NCBI RefSeq assembly: GCF_003259365.1
Contig: NZ_QLLY01000009.1
Coordinates: forward strand, 125,259 to 189,258
Direction: 5' to 3'
DNA from: Streptomyces sp. PsTaAH-137
GTDB taxonomy: Bacteria > Actinomycetota > Actinomycetes > Streptomycetales > Streptomycetaceae
DNA: 64,000 nucleotides
The notes under the pieces are model-generated. The model searched no databases, was not told the DNA's origin, and was given only the letters and a program-made list of their open reading frames with translations. Positions within the stretch are counted from its first letter, which is position 1; the number at the start of each line of letters is the position of its first letter. The translations under genes and the position numbers were made by a program. Shown piece by piece: positions 1 to 8,172 of this stretch.

Positions 1-27
1 CCCCAGCCTTCGGCCGGGGGGACCCCC
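1..27. terminator. Possible hairpin terminator of a gene outside the window
   Basis: At the window edge CCCC-A-GCC, a TTC loop and GGC-C-GGGG can fold into a GC-rich hairpin with one mismatch, followed at once by a second G-run/C-run pair. No T-tract follows. It may end a gene lying to the left, but the sequence is cut here, so this is a weak call. Confidence 0.3.
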
Positions 28-162
28 TGAGAGCACGCACCAGACGCCGCGGGGCCGCCCTCCGGGCGACGAGGGGAGTTTGAAGACAGGCCCTAGGCTT
101 CACCCCACGACCCGCGCCCACCCCACTCCGCACGCCGCCGTCTCACGGGAGTCCTCCGCCGC

Positions 163-1194
163 ATGACCGCACAGTCCCGTCCCCGCGCCACCATCGGCAC
201 GATCGCCGCCGAGGCGGGAGTGTCGACGGCCACGGTGTCCAAGGTGCTCAACGGCCGCAGCGACGTCTCCGCGGCGACCCGGGAACGGGTGCAGGAGATC
301 ATGGCGCGCCTTCACTACCACCCGCGCCGTCCCCGGCGCCGCGGCGGCATCGTCGACCTCGTCCTCAACGAACTCGACAGCCTGTGGTCCGTCGAGATCA
401 TCCGCGGCGCCGAGGAGACGCTGCGCGAGGCGGGGGTCAGCATGGTCCTGTCGGCGGCGCACGGCAGCAGCTCGCAGACCAGCGCCTGGCTCGACCAGCT
501 CGCGGCGCGCCGCTCCGACGGCGCGATCCTCGTCGTCTCCGACCTGACGCTGGGCCAGCGCAACCGGCTCGCCTCGCTGGGCGTCCCGTTCGTCCTCGTC
601 GACCCCGTGGGCAACGTCGAGGCGGGCGTGCCGACCATCGGCGCCACCAACTGGGCGGGCGCCGTCGCCGCCACCGAGCACCTGATCGGCCTCGGCCACC
701 GGCACATCGCCCATCTCGCGGGCCCGCGCCAGCTGTTGTGCAGCAGGGCGCGCGCGGACGGCTTCCGGGCGGCCATGGAGGCCGCGAGCCTGGACGTCCC
801 GGCGGGCTCGGTGCGCCACGGCGCGTTCACCGACCCCTCGGGGCGCGCCGAGACGATCGCCCTCCTCGACGAGGTCCAGGAGCACGGACTGCCCCGCCCC
901 ACCGCGCTGTTCGCCGCCAGCGACCTCCAGGCGTTCGGCGCGTACACGGCGCTGCGCGAGCGCGGGCTGCGGGTTCCGCAGGACATCAGCGTGGTCGGGT
1001 TCGACGATCTGCCGGTGACACGGTGGAGCGATCCGACTCTGACCACGGTCCGCCAGCCGCTCCAGGACATGGCGGCGATGGCGGCCCGCACCCTGCTGCG
1101 GGTCATCGACGGTGAGGAGGTCGACCTTCCCCGGGTCGAGCTCGCCACCCGCCTCGTGGTCCGCGCCAGCACGGCGGCACCCGGCACCGATTGA
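163..1194 (+). CDS. LacI-family transcriptional regulator
   Basis: This 343-residue cytoplasmic repressor-type protein has an N-terminal LacI helix-turn-helix (residues about 9-60), with the family pattern TIAAEAGVSTATVSKVLNG and hinge helix. A periplasmic-binding-protein-like sugar/effector domain fills the rest and ends in the usual ISVVGFDDLPVTRWSDP segment. The ATG follows a GGGAG-type ribosome site. The length is normal for the family. No sugar transporter or glycosidase adjoins it: the next gene downstream is a methyltransferase on the same strand, so its target operon is not visible. Family assignment is firm. The ligand is unknown. Confidence 0.93.
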   Translation: MTAQSRPRATIGTIAAEAGVSTATVSKVLNGRSDVSAATRERVQEIMARLHYHPRRPRRRGGIVDLVLNELDSLWSVEIIRGAEETLREAGVSMVLSAAHGSSSQTSAWLDQLAARRSDGAILVVSDLTLGQRNRLASLGVPFVLVDPVGNVEAGVPTIGATNWAGAVAATEHLIGLGHRHIAHLAGPRQLLCSRARADGFRAAMEAASLDVPAGSVRHGAFTDPSGRAETIALLDEVQEHGLPRPTALFAASDLQAFGAYTALRERGLRVPQDISVVGFDDLPVTRWSDPTLTTVRQPLQDMAAMAARTLLRVIDGEEVDLPRVELATRLVVRASTAAPGTD

Positions 1195-1299
1195 GCGACG
1201 ACCGGTCTCAACGGGATGGTCACGTACGGCAGTTGGCGTGGCACACTGCGAACTGATCATCCCGACAGAGGACCAGCTCTCGCGACATTGGAGCCAGCC

Positions 1300-2079
1300 A
1301 TGACGGAGTCCGTACCCCCGGTCGACACCACCCGGGCCCACCCCGCCCGCGTCTACGACTGGCTGCTCGGCGGCAAGGACAACTACCCCGTCGACGAGGC
1401 CGTCGGCAGCAAGCTGCCCGCGCAGGCCCGGGACGCGGCCCGGCAGAACCGGGAGTTCATGCACCGGGCGGTGTCCCACCTCGCCGGGCAGGGCGTCGAC
1501 CAGTTCCTCGACATCGGCTCCGGCATCCCCACGGCGCCGAACCTGCACCAGATCGTGCAGCGCGCGGTGCCGTCCGCCCGCGTCGTCTACACCGACAACG
1601 ACCCGCTCGTGCTGCGGCACGCCCAGGCCCTCCTGGAAGGCAGTCCCGAGGGCGTCACCGACTACCTCATGGGTGACGTGCGCGAGCCGGACGCCATCCT
1701 CGAACACGCCCGCACGGTGCTCGACTTCGAGCGGCCCATCGCCCTGTCGCTGATCGCGCTGCTCCACTTCGTCACCGAGGACCAGGACCCGTACGGCATC
1801 GTCGCCCGGCTCGTCGCCGCGCTCCCGCCGGGCAGCTTCCTCACCCTCACCAACGCCTCCCCGGACTGGCGGCCCGACCTCGCCGCGCAGGTCGTCGACG
1901 AGTACGAGCGCGCGGGCATCCGGCTCGCCTTCCGTACCCGCGCCGAGGTCGCCCGGTTCTTCGACGGGCTCGACCTCCTCGAACCGGGCCTGGTCGCGGC
2001 CACCGACTGGTACCGCGGCGACACCGCGCCCGCTCCCGAGGAGAGCGGGATCTACGGCGCGGTGGCGCGCATTCCCTGA
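1300..2079 (+). CDS. SAM-dependent methyltransferase of the Streptomyces VYDWLLGGKDN type (PF04672-like)
   Basis: The 259-residue protein starts with the hallmark VYDWLLGGKDNYPVDE segment and has a SAM-binding loop FLDIGSGIPT (around residue 70). An acidic YTDNDPLVL stretch normally contacts the SAM ribose. This family is expanded in actinomycetes and mostly uncharacterised; substrates are unknown. An in-frame start 84 bases upstream is possible, but the ATG at 1300 is preferred because homology begins there and a GGAG site lies about 8 bases before it. A likely promoter sits in the 105-base gap after the LacI gene. Confidence 0.88.
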   Translation: MTESVPPVDTTRAHPARVYDWLLGGKDNYPVDEAVGSKLPAQARDAARQNREFMHRAVSHLAGQGVDQFLDIGSGIPTAPNLHQIVQRAVPSARVVYTDNDPLVLRHAQALLEGSPEGVTDYLMGDVREPDAILEHARTVLDFERPIALSLIALLHFVTEDQDPYGIVARLVAALPPGSFLTLTNASPDWRPDLAAQVVDEYERAGIRLAFRTRAEVARFFDGLDLLEPGLVAATDWYRGDTAPAPEESGIYGAVARIP

Positions 2080-2093
2080 CCGAATGCGGGAGT

Positions 2094-2576
2094 TCAGGAC
2101 TTTGGCAGGACGCAGACCGCGTCGAGACCGAGGACATGGTTGAGACGGCCGAACGCCAGCCAGGAGCCGATCGCCATGCTCAGCTCCACGATCTGGGTCT
2201 GGTCGTAGTGCGCGGTCATCCGCTGCCAGAACTCGTCGTCCAGGCCGTGGTGGTCGAGCGCGTACCGCTCCGCGTACTCGGCGGCCAGCCGGGTCCGCTC
2301 GTCGAAGGCGTCCGTGGTGCGCCACTCGGCGACCGCGTCGATGAAGGACTCCTCGACCTTCTCCTCGCCGTCGCGCTCGGTGCGCCAGTCCAGGCAGAAC
2401 AGGCAGCCGTTGATCTGCGCGATCCGCAGCCGCGCCGCCTCGAACTCCCGCAGTCCCAGCGTGGAACGGTCGTAGACGGACATCGAGTACTGCGCCGCCG
2501 CCACGCCGATGCCGGGCACCATCTCGCCCCACACGTACGCGATCGGGTCCTTGTCGTCGGGTACGTCGATCATCAT
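2094..2576 (-). CDS. Carboxymuconolactone decarboxylase/AhpD-like protein
   Basis: This 160-residue protein carries the AhpD/CMD-fold helical core. Its single CLFC motif (INGCLFCLDWR) matches the redox-active CxxC of alkylhydroperoxidase-like members, and a conserved His lies in the C-terminal part (GRLNHVLGL). The start ATG overlaps the stop of the upstream oxidoreductase as ATGA (2573-2576), so the two are probably translationally coupled. An AAGGA site lies 9 bases upstream. Known family roles are peroxide reduction or a decarboxylase fold without redox chemistry; the CxxC favours the former. The true substrate is unknown. Confidence 0.82.
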   Translation of the reverse strand: MMIDVPDDKDPIAYVWGEMVPGIGVAAAQYSMSVYDRSTLGLREFEAARLRIAQINGCLFCLDWRTERDGEEKVEESFIDAVAEWRTTDAFDERTRLAAEYAERYALDHHGLDDEFWQRMTAHYDQTQIVELSMAIGSWLAFGRLNHVLGLDAVCVLPKS

Positions 2577-3658
2577 GACTGCGGTTTCCTTCCCAGGCGG
2601 CCGGTGGCGGGGAGCAGGGGCACGTCGAGCGCGTCGTACAGGCCGGGCTCCGCCGCCACCAGCCACTCGACGGCGCCGACGAGCCGGCCGACGGCGGTCG
2701 CGTTGCCCCCGGCGGAGTGGTTGCCGCCCTCGTCGGTCGCCTGCACGGTGACCTCGATGTGCGGGCGGCCCTCGATCACGACCCGGTGCGCGCCCGCTCC
2801 GCCGCCGGGCGGGGTCGGCCAGTCCGGCGCGCAGGACGGGTGGATCCGGGTGACGTGCTCGACGACGAGCCGTACCTCGCCGTCGACGACGCCCTGCACC
2901 TCGAAGCGGACCGCGCCCTGGGTGCCCGCGGCGAAGTCGCCCATGGTCGCCGTGGTGACGTCGCTCTCCAGCGCCCGGCGCTCCAACGTCTCGCGTGTCT
3001 CGTCGAGTTCGACGCCGAGAGCGCGGGCGAGCAGTCGTATCTGGCCGCCCCACACCATCGTCGGGATCGACTCGGCGAGCATCAGCGGCTCGTAGTCCAT
3101 GGGATGCCCCATGCCGATCAGGTCGCGGACCGCGTCCGGCTGGTCGTACGTCGAGTAGTCGAAGATCTCCTGGCAGCGGACGGTGTCGATGTGCGTGCCG
3201 AGGCCGCTGACCAGGAGCGGCAGCACGTCGTTGGCCCAGCCCGGGTCGACGCCCGACACGAACAGGGAGCCGCCGCCCTCGGCGATCGCCGCGCGCACCG
3301 GGTCCGTGAAGTCGGGCGGCGCGCTCGCCGGATCGTAGAGCGGGTAGAGGGCGGGCGTGACGACGACGGCACCGGCGCGGACCGCCCGGCAGATGTCGTC
3401 CAGCGCCTCGTCGGGACGCAGATCGCCGGAGGCCGCGTACACGACGGCACCGGGGCGGGCCGCGAGCACCGCCTCGACGTCGGTCGTGGCCGCCACCCCG
3501 AGGGCGCGGTCGAGTCCTGCGAGGTCGCCCGCGTCGCGGCCGGCCTTCGCGGGATCATGTACGAGCACACCTGACAGGGCGAGCGCGGGGTGAGCGGAGA
3601 CGGCCCTGATCGCCGCGCGGCCCACGTTGCCGGTGCCCCAGACCACCGTGGATGTCAT
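2573..3658 (-). CDS. Dihydrodipicolinate reductase-like NAD(P)-dependent oxidoreductase
   Basis: The 361-residue enzyme begins with a Rossmann nucleotide-binding loop, VVWGTGNVGRAAIRAV. It continues with the arrangement seen in the dihydrodipicolinate reductase/2,4-diaminopentanoate dehydrogenase group: a catalytic-domain insert with GVDPGWANDVLPLL and the EIFDYSTYDQPDAVRD region. It is unlikely to be the lysine-pathway DapB, which is about 100 residues shorter. It forms a tight pair with the AhpD-like gene (4-base overlap). Actinomycetes carry many such paralogues near lipid, steroid or terpenoid catabolism, but no such genes are seen here, so the substrate stays open. Confidence 0.82.
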   Translation of the reverse strand: MTSTVVWGTGNVGRAAIRAVSAHPALALSGVLVHDPAKAGRDAGDLAGLDRALGVAATTDVEAVLAARPGAVVYAASGDLRPDEALDDICRAVRAGAVVVTPALYPLYDPASAPPDFTDPVRAAIAEGGGSLFVSGVDPGWANDVLPLLVSGLGTHIDTVRCQEIFDYSTYDQPDAVRDLIGMGHPMDYEPLMLAESIPTMVWGGQIRLLARALGVELDETRETLERRALESDVTTATMGDFAAGTQGAVRFEVQGVVDGEVRLVVEHVTRIHPSCAPDWPTPPGGGAGAHRVVIEGRPHIEVTVQATDEGGNHSAGGNATAVGRLVGAVEWLVAAEPGLYDALDVPLLPATGRLGRKPQS

Positions 3659-3673
3659 GCGCCGGAGCGTAAC

Positions 3674-3688
3674 CTGATGGAGTGTCAG
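3674..3688 (-). promoter_or_regulatory. Imperfect inverted repeat in the promoter of the oxidoreductase/AhpD pair
   Basis: The 42-base gap upstream of the oxidoreductase contains CTGATGGAGTGTCAG, a CTGA-N7-TCAG inverted repeat, only 15 bases before the ATG. Its position suits an operator for a TetR-like regulator encoded elsewhere. This is inference from symmetry and location only. Confidence 0.3.
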
Positions 3689-3700
3689 TTCATAGAGTCG

Positions 3701-4555
3701 CTACGTGAGTTGGCTTCGGGCGACGGCCAGCGCCTGCTCGGCGTAGCCGCGGCCGAAGAGGACCGTGTGCACCAGGAGGGGGAAGAGCTGGTGCAGCGGG
3801 ACGCGCTCGCACCAGCCGTCGGCGAGCGGCGCCGCCTGCTGGTAGCCGGCCAGGATCCGGTCGAGGTGGGGCGCGCCGAACAGGTCCAGCATCGCGAGAT
3901 CGCTCTCGCGGTGCCCGCCGTGCGCCGCCGGGTCGATCAGCCAGGCGGCGCCGTCGCCGTCCCACAGCACGTTGCCGTTCCACAGGTCGCCGTGCAGCCG
4001 GGCGGGCGGCTCGGCGGGGCCCGCGAGGCCGGGCAGCAGATCGCAGACCCGCTCGATGGTCCGGGCCTCGTCGGCGCGCAGGGTCCCGTCGTCGACGGCC
4101 CGGCGCACATAGGGCAGCACCCGGTGCTCGGCGAACCACTCCGGCCAGGTGTCACCCGGCTCGTTGCGCATCGGCGCGAGCCCGATGTACGCCTCGGCGG
4201 GACCGTCCGGCGGCGGGGCGCCGAAGGCCGGGGCGCCCGCGGCGTGCAGCGCGGCCAGCTCCCGGCCGAACCGTTCCGCGCCCTCGGCGCCGGCCCGCCC
4301 CTCGGTCACCCGGTCGGTGACCAGCCAGGTGTGGTCGTGGCCGTGCACCGTGGGCACCCGCACCGCGTCCGCGGCGGCCAGCCAGCGCAGCCCGGCAGCC
4401 TCCGCCCGCGCGGCCCCCGGATCGTCGGCGTACTTGACCATCACCACCCGCCCGTCGGCGAGCGTGACCTCCGTGAGCGCGCGGGAGAGACGGCGCTCGG
4501 CGGAGGCGGCCGAGCCGGTGAAGCGTGCTGCGGCGGCGGAGGGCGTGGCGGGCAT
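3701..4555 (-). CDS. Fructosamine kinase-family phosphotransferase
   Basis: The 284-residue protein has the aminoglycoside/choline-kinase-like fold of fructosamine-3-kinases. The ATP-site lysine is in VVMVKYADD (about residue 40). The catalytic loop is LHGDLWNGNVLW, and the metal-binding aspartate follows in WLIDPAAHGGHRESDLAM. That last block (IDPAxxGGHRExDLAML) is highly characteristic. Family members phosphorylate ketoamine-modified proteins or sugars, acting in deglycation. It lies on the same strand as, and upstream of nothing but, its own 80-base leader; the gap to the next gene is 42 bases, so co-transcription with the oxidoreductase pair is possible. Confidence 0.88.
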   Translation of the reverse strand: MPATPSAAAARFTGSAASAERRLSRALTEVTLADGRVVMVKYADDPGAARAEAAGLRWLAAADAVRVPTVHGHDHTWLVTDRVTEGRAGAEGAERFGRELAALHAAGAPAFGAPPPDGPAEAYIGLAPMRNEPGDTWPEWFAEHRVLPYVRRAVDDGTLRADEARTIERVCDLLPGLAGPAEPPARLHGDLWNGNVLWDGDGAAWLIDPAAHGGHRESDLAMLDLFGAPHLDRILAGYQQAAPLADGWCERVPLHQLFPLLVHTVLFGRGYAEQALAVARSQLT

Positions 4556-4657
4556 GAGGGCAGCGTAGAGGGGCGTTCCCGCCGTTGACGTGCGCCGCCA
4601 CGCCTTGATCTGCTGCCTTCATCACGGCAGAACATGGTGAGGGCAGAGGAGTTGCGC

Positions 4658-5377
4658 ATGGTGTCCGGTGAGCGTGCGAGCGGTGACGTCCTCGTCGTGC
4701 AGCACACCCCGAACGGCGGGCCGCGCCGGGTCGGCACCTGGCTGACCGAGGCCGGGCTCGACGTCCGGGTCGTGCGGGCGTACGCGGGTGAGGCGCTGCC
4801 CGCGACGCTCGGCGGACGCCCGCTGCTCGTGCTCGGCGGCGGCTACCTCCCCGACGACGACGCGCGCGCCCCCTGGCTCCCGGCGACCCGGCGCCTGGTC
4901 GCCCAGGCGCTCGACGAGGGCAGCCCGGTGCTGGGCATCTGCCTCGGCGGGCAGCTGCTCGCCCAGGTGGCGGGCGGCACGGTCGAGGCCGAGCACGGCA
5001 CGCCCGAGTACGGCAGCACACCGGTGCGGCTGCGCCTGGAGGCCGCGTCCGACCCGCTGCTGCACGGACTCGGCCCGGTGGTGCCCGCGATCGAGCGGCA
5101 TGTCGACGCGATCACCGAACTGCCGCCGGAGGCCGTCTGGTTGGCGTCCAGCGAGGGCTGCCCGTATCAGGCGTTCCGGGTGGGGGAGCGGGCCTGGGGT
5201 GTGCAGTTCCATCCCGAGGCCGATGCCGCGCGGATCGCCGCCTGGGACCGCGATCAGCTCGCCGCGCGGGGCGTCGACCGCGACCGGCTCCACGCCCGCG
5301 CGCTGGCCGACGAGGACGCGGCGGTCGCGGCGTGGTCGGTCTTCACCGCGCGGTTCGCCGCGGTGTGCCGGGGCTGA
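4658..5377 (+). CDS. Class I glutamine amidotransferase (GMP-synthase-like)
   Basis: A stand-alone 239-residue GATase1 domain. The nucleophile elbow is GICLGGQLLA (Cys around residue 92) and the His-Glu pair is in QFHPEAD, completing the triad. The family hydrolyses glutamine and passes ammonia to a partner synthase, or acts on small gamma-glutamyl compounds. No synthetase partner lies nearby. An ATG at 4634 is also in frame; 4658 is preferred because GAGGAG sits 6 bases before it. Its 3' end overlaps the convergent transporter gene by 35 bases. Confidence 0.87.
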   Translation: MVSGERASGDVLVVQHTPNGGPRRVGTWLTEAGLDVRVVRAYAGEALPATLGGRPLLVLGGGYLPDDDARAPWLPATRRLVAQALDEGSPVLGICLGGQLLAQVAGGTVEAEHGTPEYGSTPVRLRLEAASDPLLHGLGPVVPAIERHVDAITELPPEAVWLASSEGCPYQAFRVGERAWGVQFHPEADAARIAAWDRDQLAARGVDRDRLHARALADEDAAVAAWSVFTARFAAVCRG

Positions 5378-6614
5378 CGGCGGCCTGGGCGGGCACCGGC
5401 GCGGAAGCCGTCCTGCCGCGCCGGGCCGAGGTGATCAGGCTGGTCAGCACTCCGGCGAGCAGCCCCCAGAACGTCGAGCCGATCCCCAGGAGCGTGACGC
5501 CGGACGCGGTGGCGAGGAAGGTCACCGCCGCCGCCTCGCGCGCCGTGGCATCGGAGAGCGCCGCGGCCAGGGCCGACTCGATCGTGGCCAGGAGGCCGAC
5601 TCCGGCGACCGCCATGACGAGCGCGTGCGGCATCGCGGCCAGCAGGGAGACCACGGTCGCGCCGGCCAGCCCCACGCAGAGATAGAAGACGCCCGACCAC
5701 ACCGCCGCGAGATAGCGCCGCTCCCGGTCCGGGTGGGCCTCCTCGCCGGTGCAGATGGCGGCGGTGATGGCTGCCAGGTTCAGCCCGAACGCGCCGAACG
5801 GGGCCAGCACCGCGGTGACGGCGCCGATCCACGTCATCATCGGCGAGACCGGCACCTGGTAGCCGGAGTTGCGCAACACCGCGACGCCGGGCAGGTTCTG
5901 CGAGGCCATCGTCACGACGAACAGCGGCACGCCGACGCTGATCAGCACCTTCCAGTCGAAGGACGGCGCGGTGAACACCGGCTCGGCCAGCGAGAGCCGG
6001 ATCCGCTCCAGGTGCCAGCCGCCCGCCAGGACCGACGCCACGACACCGCCGCCGAGCGCGACGAGCACCGCGTACCGGGGCAGCAGCCGGCGGGCCAGCA
6101 GGTACAGGACGAACACGGGGAACGCGATCGCGAAACTGCCGTCCATCGAGGCGAACAGCCCGGTGCCGAAGTGCAGCAGCACCCCGGCGAGCAGCGCCGA
6201 CGCCAACGGCACCGGAATCCGGTCCATGGCCTTGGCGAACCACCCCGTCACCCCGCTCACGACCATCAGGACCGCGCTGAAGACGAACGCCCCCACGGCC
6301 TGTGCCATGGACACCCCCGCCAGGCTGGTGGCGAGGAGCGCCGCCCCGGGCGTCGACCAGGCGGTGACCACCGGCGCCCGGAACCGCAGCGAGAGCCCGA
6401 TGGACGACACGGCCACGCCGATGCCGATCGCCAGCATCCACGAGGACGTCTCCCGTGCGTCCGCCCCGGCGGCCCGCGCGGCGGTGAACACGAGCGCCGC
6501 CGAACTCGTGACGCCGACCAGGACGGCGATGAGTCCCGCGGCCACGGCCGAGGGTGGCGCGGCCGCGCGTATCCGGGCGACGGGGGAGGGCGACGGTGGC
6601 GGGGACGCGGACAT
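5343..6614 (-). CDS. benE: BenE-family benzoate/H+ symporter-like transporter
   Basis: A 423-residue integral membrane protein with roughly 11-12 hydrophobic segments. It carries the BenE signatures: ALLATSLAGVSMAQAVGAFVFS near residue 100, FVVTMASQNLPGVAVLRNSGY near 240 and GLNLAAITAAICTGEEAHPD near 285. Characterised members import benzoate with protons, but many actinomycete copies have unknown cargo. The gene is transcribed divergently from an XRE-cupin regulator, with a 36-bp palindrome between them, which points to local control by that regulator. No benzoate-degradation genes adjoin it. Confidence 0.9.
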   Translation of the reverse strand: MSASPPPSPSPVARIRAAAPPSAVAAGLIAVLVGVTSSAALVFTAARAAGADARETSSWMLAIGIGVAVSSIGLSLRFRAPVVTAWSTPGAALLATSLAGVSMAQAVGAFVFSAVLMVVSGVTGWFAKAMDRIPVPLASALLAGVLLHFGTGLFASMDGSFAIAFPVFVLYLLARRLLPRYAVLVALGGGVVASVLAGGWHLERIRLSLAEPVFTAPSFDWKVLISVGVPLFVVTMASQNLPGVAVLRNSGYQVPVSPMMTWIGAVTAVLAPFGAFGLNLAAITAAICTGEEAHPDRERRYLAAVWSGVFYLCVGLAGATVVSLLAAMPHALVMAVAGVGLLATIESALAAALSDATAREAAAVTFLATASGVTLLGIGSTFWGLLAGVLTSLITSARRGRTASAPVPAQAAVSPGTPRRTAR

Positions 6615-6661
6615 GCGGGCATCACTTCCGGGGACGTACGGCAGGCCGGGGCATCACGAAT

Positions 6662-6697
6662 GTGTTCCATAAACAGAACGTTCCGTTTATGGAACAC
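6662..6697. promoter_or_regulatory. 36-bp near-perfect palindrome between benE and the XRE-cupin gene
   Basis: The left arm begins GTGTTCCATAAAC and the right arm ends GTTTATGGAACAC. Seventeen of 18 base pairs are complementary (the mismatch is A6675/C6684). The centre GAACGTTC is itself palindromic, so the site can be read as overlapping GTTCC-N6-GGAAC units. It is strikingly AT-rich for this genome and lies 48 bases before benE and 52 before the regulator. It is the obvious operator for the divergent regulator. Confidence 0.8.
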
Positions 6698-6748
6698 TAG
6701 AGACGCGGGCACCGGCCCGTCAACCAGCTACGGACGGGAGCCGGGGCG

Positions 6749-7279
6749 TTGGGCCTGAACGACGAAGTGGGGCGCAGGCTGAAGGAGTTGCGCCAGGACG
6801 CCGGTCTGTCCCTGTCCGAGCTCGCCCGGCGCTCGGGCGTCGGCAAGGGCACCCTCTCGGAGCTGGAGAGCGGCCGCCGCAACCCCACCCTGGAAACCCT
6901 CTACGCGCTGACCACCGTGCTCGGCCGCCCGCTCAGCGCGGTCCTGGACGACCCGCGGGCAGGCGCCCACGAGGGCGTCTCCGGCAGCGCCGTCACCGCG
7001 GTGCTCATCGAGCGGTACGAGGACGAGGAGGCCGCCACCGACGTCTTCCGCGTCACCATCGCCGACGGCGCGACCCAGGACTCGGCCGCGCACGCCCCGC
7101 GCACCACCGAGAGCCTGATGGTGCTCTCCGGCACCGCGGTCGTCGGCCTGCCGCACGCCCCGCAGACGGCGGGTCCGGGCGGCCATGCCCACTGGGCCGC
7201 CGACGCGCCCCACATTTACGGCGCACCCGATGGAGAGGTGCACGGGATTCTCTTCGTGCGGTACCCGAAAACGCCTTAG
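6749..7279 (+). CDS. XRE-family regulator with C-terminal cupin sensor domain
   Basis: A 176-residue protein: an XRE helix-turn-helix at residues about 5-60 (LSLSELARRSGVGKGTLSELESGRRNPTLETLYAL) followed by a single cupin barrel (about 75-175). Such HTH-cupin proteins usually bind a small organic acid or amino acid and control an adjacent transporter gene. Here that is the divergent benE-type gene, and the palindrome between them is the likely binding site. Translation starts at TTG 6749. The final bases overlap the convergent secreted-protein gene by 4. Confidence 0.9.
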   Translation: MGLNDEVGRRLKELRQDAGLSLSELARRSGVGKGTLSELESGRRNPTLETLYALTTVLGRPLSAVLDDPRAGAHEGVSGSAVTAVLIERYEDEEAATDVFRVTIADGATQDSAAHAPRTTESLMVLSGTAVVGLPHAPQTAGPGGHAHWAADAPHIYGAPDGEVHGILFVRYPKTP

Positions 7280-8058
7280 GCCTGCGGCGGCGTCTCGTTC
7301 GGGTTCACGTCGTTCAGCTTGGAGATGTCGACGGACTCGGCCGGGGACGGGGTCGCCGACGGGACCGGCTTGTCGTAGTCGGTCAGGGTCATCGTCAGGT
7401 CCTCGTCGGAGCCCTTCTCCGTCGCCCTCACCAGGCGGTGCGGCGCGTCCGTGGTGATGTACATCGTGACCGTGCTGCCCTTGTCGCGGCCGGTCAGCGG
7501 GACGACATCGGTGCCGTCGACCTTCGTCTCGTCCCCCTTGGTCAGCTTTTGCTGGGCGGCATCGGTCGAGCCGTCGTCGAGCTGCGCGCGGAACGCGTCG
7601 AGGTCACACGTGTCGGCGAAGCTCTTGAGCATCGTGTCGTCAGTGGTGCCGTGCATGTACTTGCCGTCGAACAGCTGCGCCGCCAGCGCCCCCGAGCCGC
7701 CGCTGACCTGCGTCTTCCAGAAGGTGGCGTCCGGCTTCATCCAGACCTCGTCGCCGCGCTTGACGAGGTCGACTGTGCCGCCGTCGGCGCCTCCGACGCC
7801 CATCCGGAGAGAACCGGCGCAGTTGCCGTCCTGGTCGAGCCGCAGATCGAACCGGGCCGGGGTGCGGACGTCCTGTTCGGTGTCCGACCGGTTCGCCACG
7901 GTGATGTGCAGGGACGTGGCGTCCAGGAGTTCCTTCTTCGCCTCGTCGGCCAGCTGCCGCGCGGACGGATCCGGGGCTGCGCCGTCGTCCGCGAGTGCCG
8001 GAGCCGCGGCGAACAGACTCGCGCACACGCACACGGCCGCCACTGTCGTTCGGGTCAT
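7276..8058 (-). CDS. Secreted protein, LolA/LprG-like fold suspected
   Basis: A 260-residue exported protein: a Sec signal peptide (MTRTTVAAVCVCASLFAAAPALA, cleavage near residue 23) without a lipobox cysteine. The mature part alternates short strands (FDLRLDQDGNCAGSL, TVDLVKRGDEVWMKP, STVTMYITTDAPHRLVRA). This resembles the actinomycete LolA/LprG-like outer-barrel family that binds lipids. The C-terminal 30 residues are proline- and serine-rich. The fold suggestion is by pattern only and no function is known. A separate promoter with an extracytoplasmic-sigma look precedes it. Confidence 0.7.
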   Translation of the reverse strand: MTRTTVAAVCVCASLFAAAPALADDGAAPDPSARQLADEAKKELLDATSLHITVANRSDTEQDVRTPARFDLRLDQDGNCAGSLRMGVGGADGGTVDLVKRGDEVWMKPDATFWKTQVSGGSGALAAQLFDGKYMHGTTDDTMLKSFADTCDLDAFRAQLDDGSTDAAQQKLTKGDETKVDGTDVVPLTGRDKGSTVTMYITTDAPHRLVRATEKGSDEDLTMTLTDYDKPVPSATPSPAESVDISKLNDVNPNETPPQA

Positions 8059-8117
8059 GACGTCACCTCGCCGTCCAGGACGCCCGCTCCGGGACAGGCA
8101 CTTCCGGGCGCCCGAAA

Positions 8118-8142
8118 TACGCGTAAATTGTACGTTCGTTCC
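8118..8142 (-). promoter_or_regulatory. ECF-sigma-like promoter of the secreted protein
   Basis: On the minus strand GGAAC (8138-8142) and CGTA (8118-8121) are 16 bases apart. This fits the GGAAC-N16/17-CGT pattern recognised by many extracytoplasmic-function sigma factors. It lies about 60 bases before the start codon of an exported protein, a sensible target for an envelope-stress sigma factor. Read by eye. Confidence 0.35.
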
Positions 8143-8172
8143 GTGGCGGGTGTCCTGGTGGGAATGGCGCCG

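Noticed and set aside
100..2532. An 810-codon frame on the minus strand across the LacI and methyltransferase genes
   Set aside because: Its translation is Arg/Gly/Ala-rich shadow sequence opposite two genes with clear family motifs, a normal effect of high GC.
5254..6441. A second frame opposite the benE gene region
   Set aside because: It overlaps the BenE-type transporter, whose family motifs are clear, and shows only biased composition.
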